Shown here in pieces: positions 41,944 through 51,133 of a stretch of DNA of 64,000 nucleotides (within the stretch, counting starts at the first letter, position 1; the number at the start of each line of letters is the position of its first letter). Source of the DNA: JBEKTW01 sp963727845 (GTDB lineage: Bacteria > Bacteroidota > Ignavibacteria > UBA10030 > SZUA-254); contig CAVSHI010000003.1 of the NCBI GenBank assembly GCA_963727845.1, positions 1,227,878 to 1,291,877 of the forward strand, read 5' to 3'. The notes under the pieces are model-generated. The model made no database searches. It was given only the letters and a program-made list of their open reading frames with translations, and had not been told where the DNA came from. A program made the translations under genes and the position numbers.

Positions 41944-42068
41944 AAAGCCTTCCGGCGGGACACACTGAACGACGAAGGGCTTGTGAATTCAGGAATTCTC
42001 CGCAATTCGACGAAAACGAACCGGATTACCCGACGGTGTCAACCATCAACCTTCCAAGGAGCATATTC

Positions 42069-44117
42069 ATGAAAAACGCTTCCATTCTCAATGTCGTGCT
42101 GGCCGCGTTCACCATGGCGGCGAGCGCAATGGCTCAGGATCTAACGGCGCGGTCCAAACCGATCGACCCGAAGAACATGGATCTTTCGGTGAAACCATGC
42201 GACGATTTCTACCAGTACGCCAATGGCACATGGATTAAAAACAACACGATCCCTCCTGCATTCAGCCAGTGGGGCAGCTTCACCGAGTTGAGTGAGCGCA
42301 ATAACGATGTGCTGCATGCGATCCTAGAAGATGCGGCGAAGGACCGCAATGCCCCCAAGGGAAGCAACCGTCAGAAAATCGGCGACATGTACGCGACGGG
42401 GATGGACTCTGCAACGATTGAAGCGCTTGGGTGGAAGCCGATTGCCGGAGACCTGGAACGCATCGACGCAATCAAGAAAATTGAAGGTGTTCAGACCGAA
42501 ATCGCGCGGCTCCATACCTTCGGGGCGGGGGGAATCTTCGGCTTCAGCTCGGGACAGGATTTAAAAAACAGCTCGGAAGTTATCGGAGAACTGAGCCAGG
42601 GCGGCCTCGGCATGCCGGATCGTGACTACTATCTCGCGGACGACGAGAAGTCGAAGAAGCTGCGGGATGATTACAGTAGTTACATCACGGCAATGTTCAA
42701 ACTCGTCGGTTCGAGTGACACGAGCGCGGCATCCGCGGCGAAATCGATCATCACTCTCGAGACACGGCTTGCAAAAGCTTCCCGGACGCGCGTGGAACGA
42801 AGAGACCCTGAAAAGAACTATAACAGGATGTCGCAAAAGGATCTCTCGGTACTGACCCCTGCGTTTGATTGGAATCGATTTTTTGTGAGCGTTGGCTGGT
42901 CCTCGCCCGGCGACATCAACGTCGGCCAGCCGACATTCTTTAAGGAAGTGAATGTCTTGCTGAAGGATGTCCCGATCGAGTCGTGGAAGAACTATCTGAA
43001 ATGGAGAGTCCTTAGTAGTGCCGCTCCGTCCCTCAGTTCCGCGTTTGTGAACGAGCACTTCAAATTCCACGGGGCCGCACTGACGGGGGCAAAAGAACTC
43101 CAGCCGCGTTGGAAGCGCGTAAAGAACGTCATCGATGGGTTGATGGGCGAGGCGCTCGGGGAATTGTACGTCGCAAAGGCGTTCCCGCCGCAAGCGAAAG
43201 CGCGTGCCATGGAAATGGTGAATAACCTCAAAGCAGCGATGCGTGAACATATCAGCCTGTCGCCATGGATGGATGACTCGACGAAGACTGCCGCCCTTAA
43301 AAAACTCGACGCTTTTGGCGTTAAGATCGGCTATCCCGACAAATGGCGGGATTACTCTTCGCTCTCCATCGATCGGTCGTCCTACCTGGAGAACGTCCGG
43401 CACGCCTCGGAATTCATGACACAGTATCAGATTAACAAGATCGGAAAACCGGTGGACAAAACGGAGTGGGGAATGTCTCCGCCGACAGTGAACGCGTACT
43501 ACAATTCCAGCCGCAACGAAATTGTATTTCCCGCCGGAATTCTCCAGCCGCCGTTCTTCGATTTCAACGCGGACAATGCCGTGAACTACGGCGGCATGGG
43601 AGCCGTGATCGGGCACGAAATTTCTCACGGTTTCGACGACCAGGGCAGCAAGTTTGATGCGGACGGCAATTTGAAAATGTGGTGGACGCCGCAGACAAGA
43701 AAGAAATTTGAGGAGCGAACTGCGATTCTTGCGAAAGAATTCGACGGTTTTGTAGCAATCGACACACTGCACGTGAACGGAAGGCTGACGCTCGGAGAGA
43801 ATATCGGAGACCTCGGAGGCCTGTCGATTTCCTTCACGGCGCTGGAACATGCGCTGAAGGGAAAGAATGCCGAGCCGATCGACGGTTTCACACCCCAGCA
43901 GCGATTCTTCCTTTCCTACGCCCAGGTCTGGCGCAGGATTGTCACGCCGGAGCAACTCCGGCTGCAGGTGAAAACCGATCCGCATTCGCCGGCAAATTTC
44001 CGCGTCAACGGGCCGCTTGTGAACCTACAGGAATTCTATGACGCCTTTCATTGCGCTCAGGAAGGAACGATGTTCGTGCCGCCGGAGAAGCGCGCGATGA
44101 TCTGGAATTATCGGTGA
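42069..44117 (+). CDS. M13-family (neprilysin/PepO-like) zinc metallopeptidase
   Basis: The 682-residue exported peptidase has a signal peptide (to about SAMAQ). M13 landmarks follow: KPCDDFYQYANGTWIKNN near the N-terminus, YYNSSRNEIVFPAGILQPPFF, the zinc-binding VIGHEISHGFDDQGSKFD (HExxH about residues 516-520), and GENIGDLGGLSI (third ligand Glu about 577). The C-terminal VNGPLVNLQEFYDAFHC is also typical. These enzymes cleave small peptides, usually in the periplasm here. AAGGAG precedes the ATG at 42069 at good spacing, favouring it over an in-frame ATG 11 codons upstream. No accessory gene adjoins it. Confidence 0.96.
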   Translation: MKNASILNVVLAAFTMAASAMAQDLTARSKPIDPKNMDLSVKPCDDFYQYANGTWIKNNTIPPAFSQWGSFTELSERNNDVLHAILEDAAKDRNAPKGSNRQKIGDMYATGMDSATIEALGWKPIAGDLERIDAIKKIEGVQTEIARLHTFGAGGIFGFSSGQDLKNSSEVIGELSQGGLGMPDRDYYLADDEKSKKLRDDYSSYITAMFKLVGSSDTSAASAAKSIITLETRLAKASRTRVERRDPEKNYNRMSQKDLSVLTPAFDWNRFFVSVGWSSPGDINVGQPTFFKEVNVLLKDVPIESWKNYLKWRVLSSAAPSLSSAFVNEHFKFHGAALTGAKELQPRWKRVKNVIDGLMGEALGELYVAKAFPPQAKARAMEMVNNLKAAMREHISLSPWMDDSTKTAALKKLDAFGVKIGYPDKWRDYSSLSIDRSSYLENVRHASEFMTQYQINKIGKPVDKTEWGMSPPTVNAYYNSSRNEIVFPAGILQPPFFDFNADNAVNYGGMGAVIGHEISHGFDDQGSKFDADGNLKMWWTPQTRKKFEERTAILAKEFDGFVAIDTLHVNGRLTLGENIGDLGGLSISFTALEHALKGKNAEPIDGFTPQQRFFLSYAQVWRRIVTPEQLRLQVKTDPHSPANFRVNGPLVNLQEFYDAFHCAQEGTMFVPPEKRAMIWNYR

Positions 44118-44278
44118 GAGGACGGTAGCCGGTAGAATTGAAGCGCGGGCCGTTTTTTTGCCAATCTACCAGGATACAAAATGGCTTGCTTCCCTGCCCG
44201 TGCGTTGTCGTGCTTTATTCGGTATTCTACTAATCAGTTGCTCAAGGAATTGTTCTCTACGTATAGAAGGAGATTTCG

Positions 44279-45310
44279 ATGAAACATATCTTCAACCTGG
44301 CTGCTGCGTTCGTCGCTGTGGCCGGCCTCACGATTGGTGTGCAGGCACAAACATTCAAAATCCAGAAATTCAGCATTGGCGGTGATGGGGGAACCGATTA
44401 TTTAACAGCGGAACCGGGAACCGGCAGGGTATTCGTTTCACGGGGATCCCACGTGATGGTTCTCGACGGAATCAAGGGAACCGTTCTTGGCGACATTCCT
44501 GAGATGCCCGGCAACCATGGCATAGCATTAGCTCCTGAATCCAATCATGGTTTCATAACGTGTCGCGGCGACTCCACGGTTGCGATGTTCGACCTCAAGA
44601 CGCTTGCTGTGGTAAAGAAGATCAAGATCTCGGTGGGAGGACAGGATGGTATTATGTACGATGATTTCACCCATCACATCATCCTGACCAATCACAGCAA
44701 GCCTGGCACGGCGGTGGCTCTCGATCCTGAGACGGGAGCAATTACCGGACAGGCTGAGCTGGAGGATAATTCACCGGAAGGCGCCGCAAGTGATGGTAAG
44801 GGAAAACTCTTTGTTAACAACGAGCGCAAGAATACCATCCAAGTGCTCGCCGCCAAAGAAATGAAAGTGCTGGCATCATGGCCGCTTGACTCATGCGAAG
44901 GACCAACCGGTATTGCGTACGACCGCGCGACGGACCGGATCTTTTCCGGATGCAGCAAAACGTCGGCTGTGCTCAATGCGACCACGGGCAAAATCGTAGC
45001 AATGATTAAGAACGGAGACGGTGTGGATGCTCTGGGCTGGGACCCGACCGAGAAGCTAATCTATATTCCGGCAGGCAGGGACAGCAGCGTAACGATTGTG
45101 CACGAAGATTCGCCCGACAAGTACAATGTTGTTGCAACTGTGACAACGGCCGCCGGTGCGAAAACAATATCGGTCGATCCGGTCAAGCACGCGGCATATT
45201 TGTTTCAACCGACGTATGGACCTCCGCCGCCCGATTCAAAGCCGGAACCTTCCGGCCGTCGCGCGCGAGGACCCGTAACCGGTGCATTTCTTTACGTCAT
45301 TACCCATTGA
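44279..45310 (+). CDS. Secreted YncE-like beta-propeller protein
   Basis: The 343-residue protein has a signal peptide (to about GVQAQ), followed by WD/YVTN-like strand repeats: VMVLDGIKGTVLGDIPEMPG, TVAMFDLKTLAVVKKIKIS, TAVALDPETGAITGQAELE, IQVLAAKEMKVLASWPLDS, SAVLNATTGKIVAMIKNGDG. This fits a 6-7-bladed YncE/lactonase-type propeller. These proteins bind ligands or surfaces; no catalytic residues are evident. GAAGGAG lies 7 nt before the ATG. A terminator at 45341 closes the transcript. Confidence 0.85.
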   Translation: MKHIFNLAAAFVAVAGLTIGVQAQTFKIQKFSIGGDGGTDYLTAEPGTGRVFVSRGSHVMVLDGIKGTVLGDIPEMPGNHGIALAPESNHGFITCRGDSTVAMFDLKTLAVVKKIKISVGGQDGIMYDDFTHHIILTNHSKPGTAVALDPETGAITGQAELEDNSPEGAASDGKGKLFVNNERKNTIQVLAAKEMKVLASWPLDSCEGPTGIAYDRATDRIFSGCSKTSAVLNATTGKIVAMIKNGDGVDALGWDPTEKLIYIPAGRDSSVTIVHEDSPDKYNVVATVTTAAGAKTISVDPVKHAAYLFQPTYGPPPPDSKPEPSGRRARGPVTGAFLYVITH

Positions 45311-45340
45311 CATCTTCAATTTGAGATTTTGAACTGAAAG

Positions 45341-45364
45341 AGCCGGCGAGATGCCGGCTTTTTG
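45341..45364 (+). terminator. Rho-independent terminator after the beta-propeller gene
   Basis: AGCCGGC-GAGAT-GCCGGCT followed by TTTTTG, about 30 bp beyond the stop codon. Confidence 0.9.
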
Positions 45365-45759
45365 TTGCTTCAAAGCGAATTGGGGAGATACCGCACACGC
45401 ATTGAGGAGCCATACTCCAGGAACCGAGTGGATCCAATCCTTCGATTTCGTAGCGCAGTCGCAATGTGATGTGCATCAAGCCCGCTTGTTGACTTTGCTG
45501 AGGGGTCTTGTTATATTTGAGAGGTCTTTGTCTGATTCGCACACAAAGGCCCGAAATGCTGAAGTGCAATTCTCGTAGCGGAGGGTTATCGGACATGTGG
45601 TTGTGAGCCAGAGAGCCCGGATCACGGGCATCTGCCGCCGTTCTTTTAAGTCCCTCATCGAGAGACAGAACTTCACGGGTTAGCTCATATCAATTCAACA
45701 TGCTGGAGATGGAGTTGTTCCCCGGCACATAGTACTCAATCACAAACTTTCATTTTTCT
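45365..45759. other. Intergenic region without a supportable gene
   Basis: Only short frames with unremarkable composition are present on both strands; no RNA or repeat was recognised before the promoter-like region at 45760. Confidence 0.5.
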
Positions 45760-45792
45760 TTGACGTTATTACATGACGCAGTTTTGTACAAT
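45760..45792 (+). promoter_or_regulatory. Possible promoter of the collar-domain operon
   Basis: TTTTGTACAAT (extended -10) is well formed. A TTGACG lies 21 nt upstream of it, longer than the 17 nt seen elsewhere in this window, so the -35 assignment is doubtful. The ATG at 45817 is 24 nt downstream and is preceded by TGGAGA. Confidence 0.4.
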
Positions 45793-45816
45793 ATCCATTA
45801 ATACTCTGGAGAATAC

Positions 45817-46995
45817 ATGATTCGCACTAATAAACATCTCGAAGAGACCACTGCTCGCCGCCGGTATGGTTTCTCAGGTCTGCTTTCACTTACGATTTTC
45901 TTCATGCTCGTTTCGAGCGGATACGTTCAAGCACAGCCGGAGCCGTTTGTAGGGGAAGTGAGGATGTTCGCCGGGAATTTTGCCCCTCAGGGATGGTTAT
46001 TCTGCGATGGCTCATTGCTGTCCATTGCCAACTACGAGGTGCTTTATACGCTGATAGGGACAACATATGGCGGCGATGGACAACAGACATTCGCTCTCCC
46101 CGATCTTCGCAGCCGCGTCCCCATCGGCGACGGCCAGGGTTCCGGATTATCAAATTATATCATTGGTCAGAGGGGGGGTGTAGAGACAGTTACGCTGACG
46201 GTTGCTCAATTGCCGGCACACACACATCCGGTCTTTGCAAGCAGTCTTCCCGGATCAACGGCTAATCCGGTGACGGACTTCTTCGCCAAGTATCCGGGCG
46301 AGGTACCGGCATACAGCACCGGCGGGGATTTCGTTGTGAACGTCGGTACTGGAGGAAATGCCGGGGGTGGTCAGCCGCACAACAACCTGCAGCCCTATCT
46401 CGCGGTCAACTATATTATCTCGACGGCCGGCATCTACCCTTCGCAGGGGGTGGCGCCACCGAAAAGCAGCACCTCTCAGGGGGTATTGGAGTCCGAGCCC
46501 TTTCTGGGAGAAATCGTCCTCGTTGCATTCGATTTCGATCCAAAAGGCTGGATCTCCTGCTCCGGTCAAGTGTTGCCGATCAATCAAAACCAGGCGCTCT
46601 TTGCGCTGCTCGGCACGACGTACGGCGGCAACGGAACGACCAACTTCAACCTCCCCGATCTGCGAGGCCGCGTACCTCTCGACGCCGATGGCAGTTCCAT
46701 TCCGCTCGGTGGAGCGGGCGGTGAAGAAACACACACGTTGCTCACCTCTGAGATGCCTGCACATTCACATTCATTTCCTGCCGTTTCTTCGGTTGGCGCC
46801 TCGGCCGGTCCAATGAACCTGGTTCCGGCTGTGAGCGGAGAAGACAGTCACAATTATGCAACAGTTCAGAACGGAACTTTGAATCCCCAGATGCTCGCAC
46901 CGGTTGGCGGAGGTCAGGCCCATGAGAACAGAAAGCCGTACCTGGCGATGCATTACATTATTGCGCTCCAGGGGATATTTCCTTCACAGAATTGA
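45817..46995 (+). CDS. Secreted protein with two phage tail-collar (MdpB-like) domains
   Basis: The 392-residue protein has an N-terminal signal (hydrophobic to about residue 40, QAQPEP). Two tandem collar modules follow, at about residues 43-210 and 225-390. Each runs FxGE(V/I)...F.P.GW...G..L.I..NQ/YE-LF.L(I/L)GTTYGG-(D/N)G...F.LPDLR.RVP, then a T-x-LP-HTH/HSH loop and NxxPYLA(V/M)(N/H)YII...G(I/P)(F/Y)PS. The collar fold is known from phage tail fibres and from secreted microcystin-dependent (Mdp) proteins. A role as a secreted adhesin or surface trimer is likely. Confidence 0.85.
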   Translation: MIRTNKHLEETTARRRYGFSGLLSLTIFFMLVSSGYVQAQPEPFVGEVRMFAGNFAPQGWLFCDGSLLSIANYEVLYTLIGTTYGGDGQQTFALPDLRSRVPIGDGQGSGLSNYIIGQRGGVETVTLTVAQLPAHTHPVFASSLPGSTANPVTDFFAKYPGEVPAYSTGGDFVVNVGTGGNAGGGQPHNNLQPYLAVNYIISTAGIYPSQGVAPPKSSTSQGVLESEPFLGEIVLVAFDFDPKGWISCSGQVLPINQNQALFALLGTTYGGNGTTNFNLPDLRGRVPLDADGSSIPLGGAGGEETHTLLTSEMPAHSHSFPAVSSVGASAGPMNLVPAVSGEDSHNYATVQNGTLNPQMLAPVGGGQAHENRKPYLAMHYIIALQGIFPSQN

Positions 46996-47020
46996 CAAAT
47001 TTGATTGCAAGGAGACTTCA

Positions 47021-47665
47021 ATGTTCAAGAACATAAAATTACCGGGATCAATATTCCTTCTACTGCTGCTAGCACCTCTGTGTGCTACCCATGGCCAGAC
47101 TGATCAGTATGTCGGCGAGATAAGACTTGTACCGTTCAACTTCGCGCCAACTGGTTGGGCGAATTGCAGCGGTCAGATCATGTCCATCTCTCAGAACACA
47201 GCTTTGTTTTCCCTTCTTGGAACTACCTACGGCGGGGATGGAAAATCGACGTTTGCTCTCCCGAATCTGAACGCAAGCGTCGCTGTGGATGCCGGACAGG
47301 GACCGGGTCTTTCGAACTATGTCCTTGGTCAGAGCGGCGGGGCATCAACCGTTACACTCACGGCGAACCAGATACCCGTACACGCTCACGCTTTCAGGGC
47401 AGACACTCATAACGGCACAACGGACACTCCGATTGGGAATTACCCCGCGGCAAATGCGGCCGGTGCTCCACAGTATGCTACTGCAACAAACGGTCAGATG
47501 AACTCCGGCATGGTTGGAACGGCGGGCGGCGGTCAGCCGCACAATAATATGATGCCGTATCTCGGCCTGAAGTTCATTATCGCGTTGCAGGGAGTCTTCC
47601 CGTCACGTCCCGCAATAACACCGGGCAAATCGGCTCCGACTGTTCCTGCCGAGAACAAGCACTAA
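47021..47665 (+). CDS. Secreted single tail-collar (MdpB-like) protein
   Basis: The 214-residue protein has a signal peptide (to about HGQT). One collar module follows: VGEIRLVPFNFAPTGWANCSGQ, LFSLLGTTYGGDGKSTFALPNL, QIPVHAHAF, and PYLGLKFIIALQGVFPS. A short Pro/Thr tail ends it. The start at 47021 follows CAAGGAGACTTCA. It lies 25 bp after the two-module gene and is evidently a third copy of the same module. The mature protein is expected outside the cell or on the surface. Confidence 0.88.
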   Translation: MFKNIKLPGSIFLLLLLAPLCATHGQTDQYVGEIRLVPFNFAPTGWANCSGQIMSISQNTALFSLLGTTYGGDGKSTFALPNLNASVAVDAGQGPGLSNYVLGQSGGASTVTLTANQIPVHAHAFRADTHNGTTDTPIGNYPAANAAGAPQYATATNGQMNSGMVGTAGGGQPHNNMMPYLGLKFIIALQGVFPSRPAITPGKSAPTVPAENKH

Positions 47666-47691
47666 TTGATTGTCCTATGGAGAATATGTCA

Positions 47692-50538
47692 ATGAAAATA
47701 CTGTTACGCTTTATAGCAGTCTTGGTCATCTATTGTATCGCGCTTCCATCCGTGCTGCTCAGCCAGAATATATACTGGACACAGGAGACATACGGAAACG
47801 CGAGGTTACGAAAGGCCACGAAAGCAGGGGCCATTCTGATTGATTCGGTTGCCGGAGCCGATGCGAACTCGCGCCCGCAGGCGATAGCCGTCGATCCCAC
47901 GAACAACAAGGTATACTGGGCGGGCGGTGCGTTTGCCGGAGCGGACATTTTCCACGCCGGTCTTGATCTGGCGACGCAGGATTCACTTCACAAAAACGGC
48001 ATCGCGTTCCGCGGCATAGCTCTCGATGTCACTCATGGAAAAATCTACTGGACCTCGGTGAATCTTGTGACCGGGCCGCAGATCCGCAGATCAAACCTTG
48101 ACGGATCTGGGGATACCGTTCTGATCGATTTCTACAGTTTCCACGCTGCGAGCGAGAGTCTTTCCGGGCCGAAGGGAATCGCGCTCGACATCCCGGACGG
48201 AAAACTTTTCTGGACGGACGATCTCGGCAACCGCATCCGCACGGCCAACCTTGACGGGAGTGACATTCAAACGGTCGAAAGCAGCGGAATTAGTGGTCCG
48301 CTCGGCATCGCTCTTGACCTGCCGCGCGGAAAAATGTACTGGACAGAGGCGGGACCATCGGGACAGAAGATCCAGCGCGCAAACTTGGATGGTTCGGTCA
48401 TAACTTCATTGATCACCGGCCTTGCTGCACCAGGCTACATCGAACTTGATCCTGACTCCAATGCCATGTACTGGACAGAGGCCGGCGGGGCGGGAAGCAT
48501 ACGAAAAGCGACTCTTGCTGGGTCCTCCCCGGCGACCGTTATAAGTGGTCTCGCAGACCCGGCGGGGATCGTTCTTCCGCATATATCTACGCCAGACTCC
48601 ATCACTGCGAATCCACTCTCCGGGCAGACAACCGCTTCGGTCAGTTTTCTGGTTCAGGCGACCGGGAATCCTATGATCCAAACGAATATCGGTGGAACTG
48701 TTATCACGTCTCCACACACGTTCCAGCCCGGAACGACGACCGTGACATGCACTATTCCGGGGAATGCGGACAGTCTGACGGCTTCGTTCACGGTCACGGT
48801 GCCCGTTTTTGCGCGCATCGGTGTTTCGCCCGATTCGCTCGGCGCGAGCTTGGCCCCCAGCGACTCAACGTCGCAAACCCTTACGATATCGAATACTGGT
48901 AGTGCCGACCTTACATTCATGATAGTCGAACAGGGGTCTACACCGGGCGTCCTGACTCCGAGAACGCGCCCGGGTTCGCACCGCTCGCCGCTCGGTCTCG
49001 CAAAACCGTACGAGACTCCGAGGACGTACACATTTGATCCGGCCATGTATCGTCCGCAGGACCATGTTGGCGGAAACTCTGCCATCAAGAAACACAACCC
49101 CAATGCAGTTCCAACCGCAAAGGCAAGAACAGTCAGAAAAACTTCGAGCGCCGGGCTGAAAGTTCTATTGGTGAACTCGGACGACGATAATTCTTCCGGT
49201 TCGCCGATCCAGACTGCGCTCCTATCGTACCCGGACATAGGACAGGTAGATTTATATGACTCCAGGTCCGGCACTCCATCACTTTCTTTGTTGCAAGGCT
49301 ACGACGACGTGGTGGCATGGACAGACTACTCTCCCTCTGACCCAGCTGCATTAGGCAATGTGCTCGCCGACTATGTCGACCAAGGCGGCAGTGTAGTGCT
49401 CGGTGTCTTTGACTGGTCTGCTGCTTGCGGGTGGGGTCTCAGCGGAAGGATAATGGATCCCGCATATGCACCATTGACAAGTACAGGCGCGTGCGATCAT
49501 GACGATACTGCCAACATGGTTATCCTTGAGCCATCCCATCCCATTATGAGCGGCGTCTCCTCGGCCTCTGATTATTTCAGAGACTACACATCATTGACAG
49601 CGGGATCTGAGCTTGTTGCAAAATGGGATGACAATGAAAACATGGTGGCGGTGAAAGGACATGTCGTGAGTCTCAACAGTTACGTCGGAATTTATAACCG
49701 GTTCACGGGCGACATACCGTTGATTCTTCACAACAGCATCGCGTACCTCGCCGATGAACTACCATGGCTCTCCGAGGATATACATTCAGGAACAGTCCCC
49801 GCCGGAGGCAGTGAGAACGTCACGGTGACCTTCAACGCGCATGGCCTTGCAAACGGCGATTACTACGGAAACCTTCTCGTTGCCAGCAACGACGCGACGA
49901 ATCCCACGGTCACAGTGCCTGTGCATCTGCATGTCGATGCAGCGCTTCCGATCCAGCTTGCGTCTCTCACCGCCACTGTCACCGGCGGTAGCAAGGTGCG
50001 GTTAGATTGGACAACCATCACCGAGACGAACAACTACGGTTTCTACGTCGAACGCCGTCCGAAGACTGCAACGACATTCACAACGGTGAGTGGATTGATT
50101 CCCGGCGCCGGCACTTCATTGGCGCTGCATCAATACTCCTGGACGGACAGCACGGCGACATCGGGAGCGTACGTTTACCGGCTCAGGCAGGTCGACCTGA
50201 CGGGGAATGTTTCGTATTCCCAGGATATCACGGTGAACGCCGTGTTGGGTGTGAACGATGAAGCCGCCCCAAGGGTATTCCAGCTCAATCAGAACTTTCC
50301 AAATCCGTTCAACCCGACATCGGTCATTAAATTTAGCGTGGGAAAACTGGAACACGCGTCGGTGAAAGTGTACAACATTCTCGGAGAGGAAGTTGCGCAG
50401 CTGTATGACGGCATGGCTGAGCCCGGGCATTATTACAATTTGAATTTCGACGGGTCGCAGCTCGGAAGCGGGATGTATTTCTATCGCATCATTACCGACA
50501 GTCACACTGCCGTGAGAAAAATGTTGATGTTAAAATGA
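47692..50538 (+). CDS. Large T9SS-sorted protein with YWTD beta-propeller and Ig-like regions
   Basis: The roughly 948-residue protein has a signal peptide. The N-terminal 300 residues are LDL-receptor YWTD-type repeats (IYWTQE, VYWAGG, IYWTSV, LFWTDD, MYWTEA, MYWTEAG with GIALD phrases), a six-bladed propeller. Next come an HYR/Ig-like part, an ASH-like segment (ISNTGSADLTFMIVEQG), and a Rossmann-like domain (KVLLVNSDDDN...). The C-terminal T9SS domain contains NQNFPNPFNPTS, VKVYNILGEEV, and GMYFYRI, ending KMLMLK. It is probably surface-anchored or secreted by type IX secretion. The first ATG with a good ribosome site is taken; ATGs at 47677 and 47686 are alternatives. The stop adjoins a tandem hairpin array. 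Confidence 0.88.
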   Translation: MKILLRFIAVLVIYCIALPSVLLSQNIYWTQETYGNARLRKATKAGAILIDSVAGADANSRPQAIAVDPTNNKVYWAGGAFAGADIFHAGLDLATQDSLHKNGIAFRGIALDVTHGKIYWTSVNLVTGPQIRRSNLDGSGDTVLIDFYSFHAASESLSGPKGIALDIPDGKLFWTDDLGNRIRTANLDGSDIQTVESSGISGPLGIALDLPRGKMYWTEAGPSGQKIQRANLDGSVITSLITGLAAPGYIELDPDSNAMYWTEAGGAGSIRKATLAGSSPATVISGLADPAGIVLPHISTPDSITANPLSGQTTASVSFLVQATGNPMIQTNIGGTVITSPHTFQPGTTTVTCTIPGNADSLTASFTVTVPVFARIGVSPDSLGASLAPSDSTSQTLTISNTGSADLTFMIVEQGSTPGVLTPRTRPGSHRSPLGLAKPYETPRTYTFDPAMYRPQDHVGGNSAIKKHNPNAVPTAKARTVRKTSSAGLKVLLVNSDDDNSSGSPIQTALLSYPDIGQVDLYDSRSGTPSLSLLQGYDDVVAWTDYSPSDPAALGNVLADYVDQGGSVVLGVFDWSAACGWGLSGRIMDPAYAPLTSTGACDHDDTANMVILEPSHPIMSGVSSASDYFRDYTSLTAGSELVAKWDDNENMVAVKGHVVSLNSYVGIYNRFTGDIPLILHNSIAYLADELPWLSEDIHSGTVPAGGSENVTVTFNAHGLANGDYYGNLLVASNDATNPTVTVPVHLHVDAALPIQLASLTATVTGGSKVRLDWTTITETNNYGFYVERRPKTATTFTTVSGLIPGAGTSLALHQYSWTDSTATSGAYVYRLRQVDLTGNVSYSQDITVNAVLGVNDEAAPRVFQLNQNFPNPFNPTSVIKFSVGKLEHASVKVYNILGEEVAQLYDGMAEPGHYYNLNFDGSQLGSGMYFYRIITDSHTAVRKMLMLK

Positions 50539-50550
50539 CGAAGTCATTTT

Positions 50551-50949
50551 AACAGAAATCCCGCATTCTTCTGCGGGATTGATAGTAACTTGGTGAGGTC
50601 ACTTTAACAGAAATCCCGCATTCTTCTGCGGGATTGATAGTAACTTGGTGAGGTCACTTTAACAGAAATCCCGCATTCTTCTGCGGGATTGATAGTAACT
50701 TGGTGAGGTCACTTTAACAGAAATCCCGCATTCTTCTGCGGGATTGATAGTAACTTGGTGAGGTCATTTTAACAGAAATCCCGCATTCTTCTGCGGGATT
50801 GATAGTAACTTGGTGAGGTCACTTTAACAGAAATCCCGCATTCTTCTGCGGGATTGATAGTAACTTGGTGAGGTCACTTTAACAGAAATCCCGCATTCTT
50901 CTGCGGGATTGATGGTAACTTGGTGAGGTCATTTTAACAGAAATCCCGC
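50551..50949. repeat. Tandem array of seven 55-bp units, each with a 9-bp hairpin, plus a diverged eighth
   Basis: Units begin with AACAGAAATCCCGC at 50551, 50606, 50661, 50716, 50771, 50826 and 50881; the eighth, at 50936, keeps only the first 14 bases. Each unit holds AATCCCGCA-TTCTTC-TGCGGGATT. Copies differ at one or two positions (CATTTT/CACTTT, GATAG/GATGG). The array starts 13 bp after the stop codon of the T9SS cargo gene. Confidence 0.95.
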
Positions 50950-51133
50950 CGCAGTTTGGCAGGACTGATGCTCAAATGACGAGGCCGATTCAGGAGAATC
51001 AGAGCAATGTAAAATTGGAATTATTGGGATGATTGAAATGATTGGGAGAGAGCGGGGAAAGCAAGCGGAATAGTCTGGGAATGAGTGATTTCCGCCAGAG
51101 GCGAACGAGAGAGACAGTACTCTACGTCTGGAA

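Noticed and set aside
42561..43985. 474-codon minus-strand frame inside the M13 peptidase gene
   Set aside because: It is antisense to a peptidase with intact HEISH and GENIGD motifs; its product is Arg/His/Val-rich with no domain or ribosome site.
50551..50949. CRISPR array
   Set aside because: The 55-bp units are contiguous and nearly identical throughout. There are no unique spacers and no cas genes nearby.
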